Positions 14,651 through 14,741 of a DNA stretch of 14,741 nucleotides are shown piece by piece. Location: contig SLLW01000382.1 of the NCBI GenBank assembly GCA_007133875.1, forward strand, positions 1-14,741, read 5' to 3'. Under the pieces are notes generated by a model, which was not told the origin of the DNA, did no database searches, and saw nothing but the letters and a program-made list of their open reading frames with translations. Each line of letters starts with the position of its first letter. Positions within the stretch are counted from its first letter, which is position 1. A program made the translations under genes and the position numbers. This stretch comes from Balneolales bacterium. Lineage in GTDB: Bacteria; Bacteroidota; Rhodothermia; Balneolales; Natronogracilivirgulaceae.

Positions 14651-14741
14651 GATTTCCCTCCTTTTCGCTTTTTTCAGCCCACTGAAACACAAACCGTGCG
14701 AATGCGATGGTTCCCAGGAATGCAATAAGCGCGAGAACTAC
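14643..14741 (-). CDS. mrpF: Mrp Na+/H+ antiporter subunit F, C-terminal 32 residues only
   Basis: The right edge of the window encodes the last 32 codons of a minus-strand frame, ending in a TGA (14643-14645) that overlaps the mrpG start. The readable part is hydrophobic and includes ALIAFLGTIAFARFVFQW, which matches the last membrane helix of MnhF/MrpF, followed by a charged tail. Position directly before mrpG fits the usual F-G order. The N-terminal two thirds lie outside the window. Confidence 0.85.
   Translation of the reverse strand, partial: VVLALIAFLGTIAFARFVFQWAEKSEKEGNHA

Noticed and set aside
14651..14725. An N-terminal extension of mrpG starting at 14725
   Set aside because: It runs through the C-terminal codons of mrpF in another frame; the ATG at 14650 has a good SD and starts exactly at the conserved MnhG N-terminus.
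1..14741. CRISPR arrays, insertion sequences, phage or defence genes
   Set aside because: I found no repeat-spacer pattern, transposase, integrase or recognisable defence domain on either strand.

Overview
The window is about 14.7 kb of ordinary chromosomal DNA. All genes but one, apart from the tRNA, are on the minus strand. The best guess for the host is a Bacteroidota-related lineage (Balneolota/Rhodothermota type). This rests on a UvrA that keeps only half of its first zinc-finger motif, a tRNA-Phe without an encoded CCA, a bactofilin next to a ParM-type actin homologue, and weak Shine-Dalgarno (SD) sites at many starts. The assignment is inference; no rRNA or other marker is present.

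Left part (1-3996). The 3' part of a tRNA-Phe gene with its terminator lies at the left edge. A two-gene minus-strand unit follows: a Gfo/Idh/MocA oxidoreductase of the IolW/YvaA type, then a class IV aminotransferase resembling D-alanine aminotransferase. Further right on the minus strand are a small tandem-CDGSH iron-sulfur protein and a MarC membrane protein. Divergent from marC is the only plus-strand protein gene, a single-GAF protein of the free-methionine-(R)-sulfoxide-reductase type.

Middle part (4002-8735). A bactofilin gene lies downstream of a ParM-like actin homologue, followed rightwards by uvrA. The actin homologue is the most striking item. Its phosphate-1 motif is at the C-terminus, not the N-terminus, and joining the C-terminal end to the N-terminal start restores a normal actin-like N-terminus. 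It therefore looks like a natural circular permutant. Its phosphate-2 Asp also appears to be replaced by Ser. Together with the bactofilin it may form a small cytoskeletal module.

Right part (8810-14741). This is a complete or nearly complete Mrp-type Na+/H+ antiporter operon. It is read right to left as mrpF (cut by the window edge), G, A, B, C, D, E, so mrpE comes last instead of between D and F. A to D are tightly coupled (1-4 nt overlaps or gaps). There are longer gaps between G and A (147 nt) and between D and E (178 nt). The G-A gap holds a 13-codon open frame with the best SD match I saw in the window, and its stop overlaps the mrpA start.
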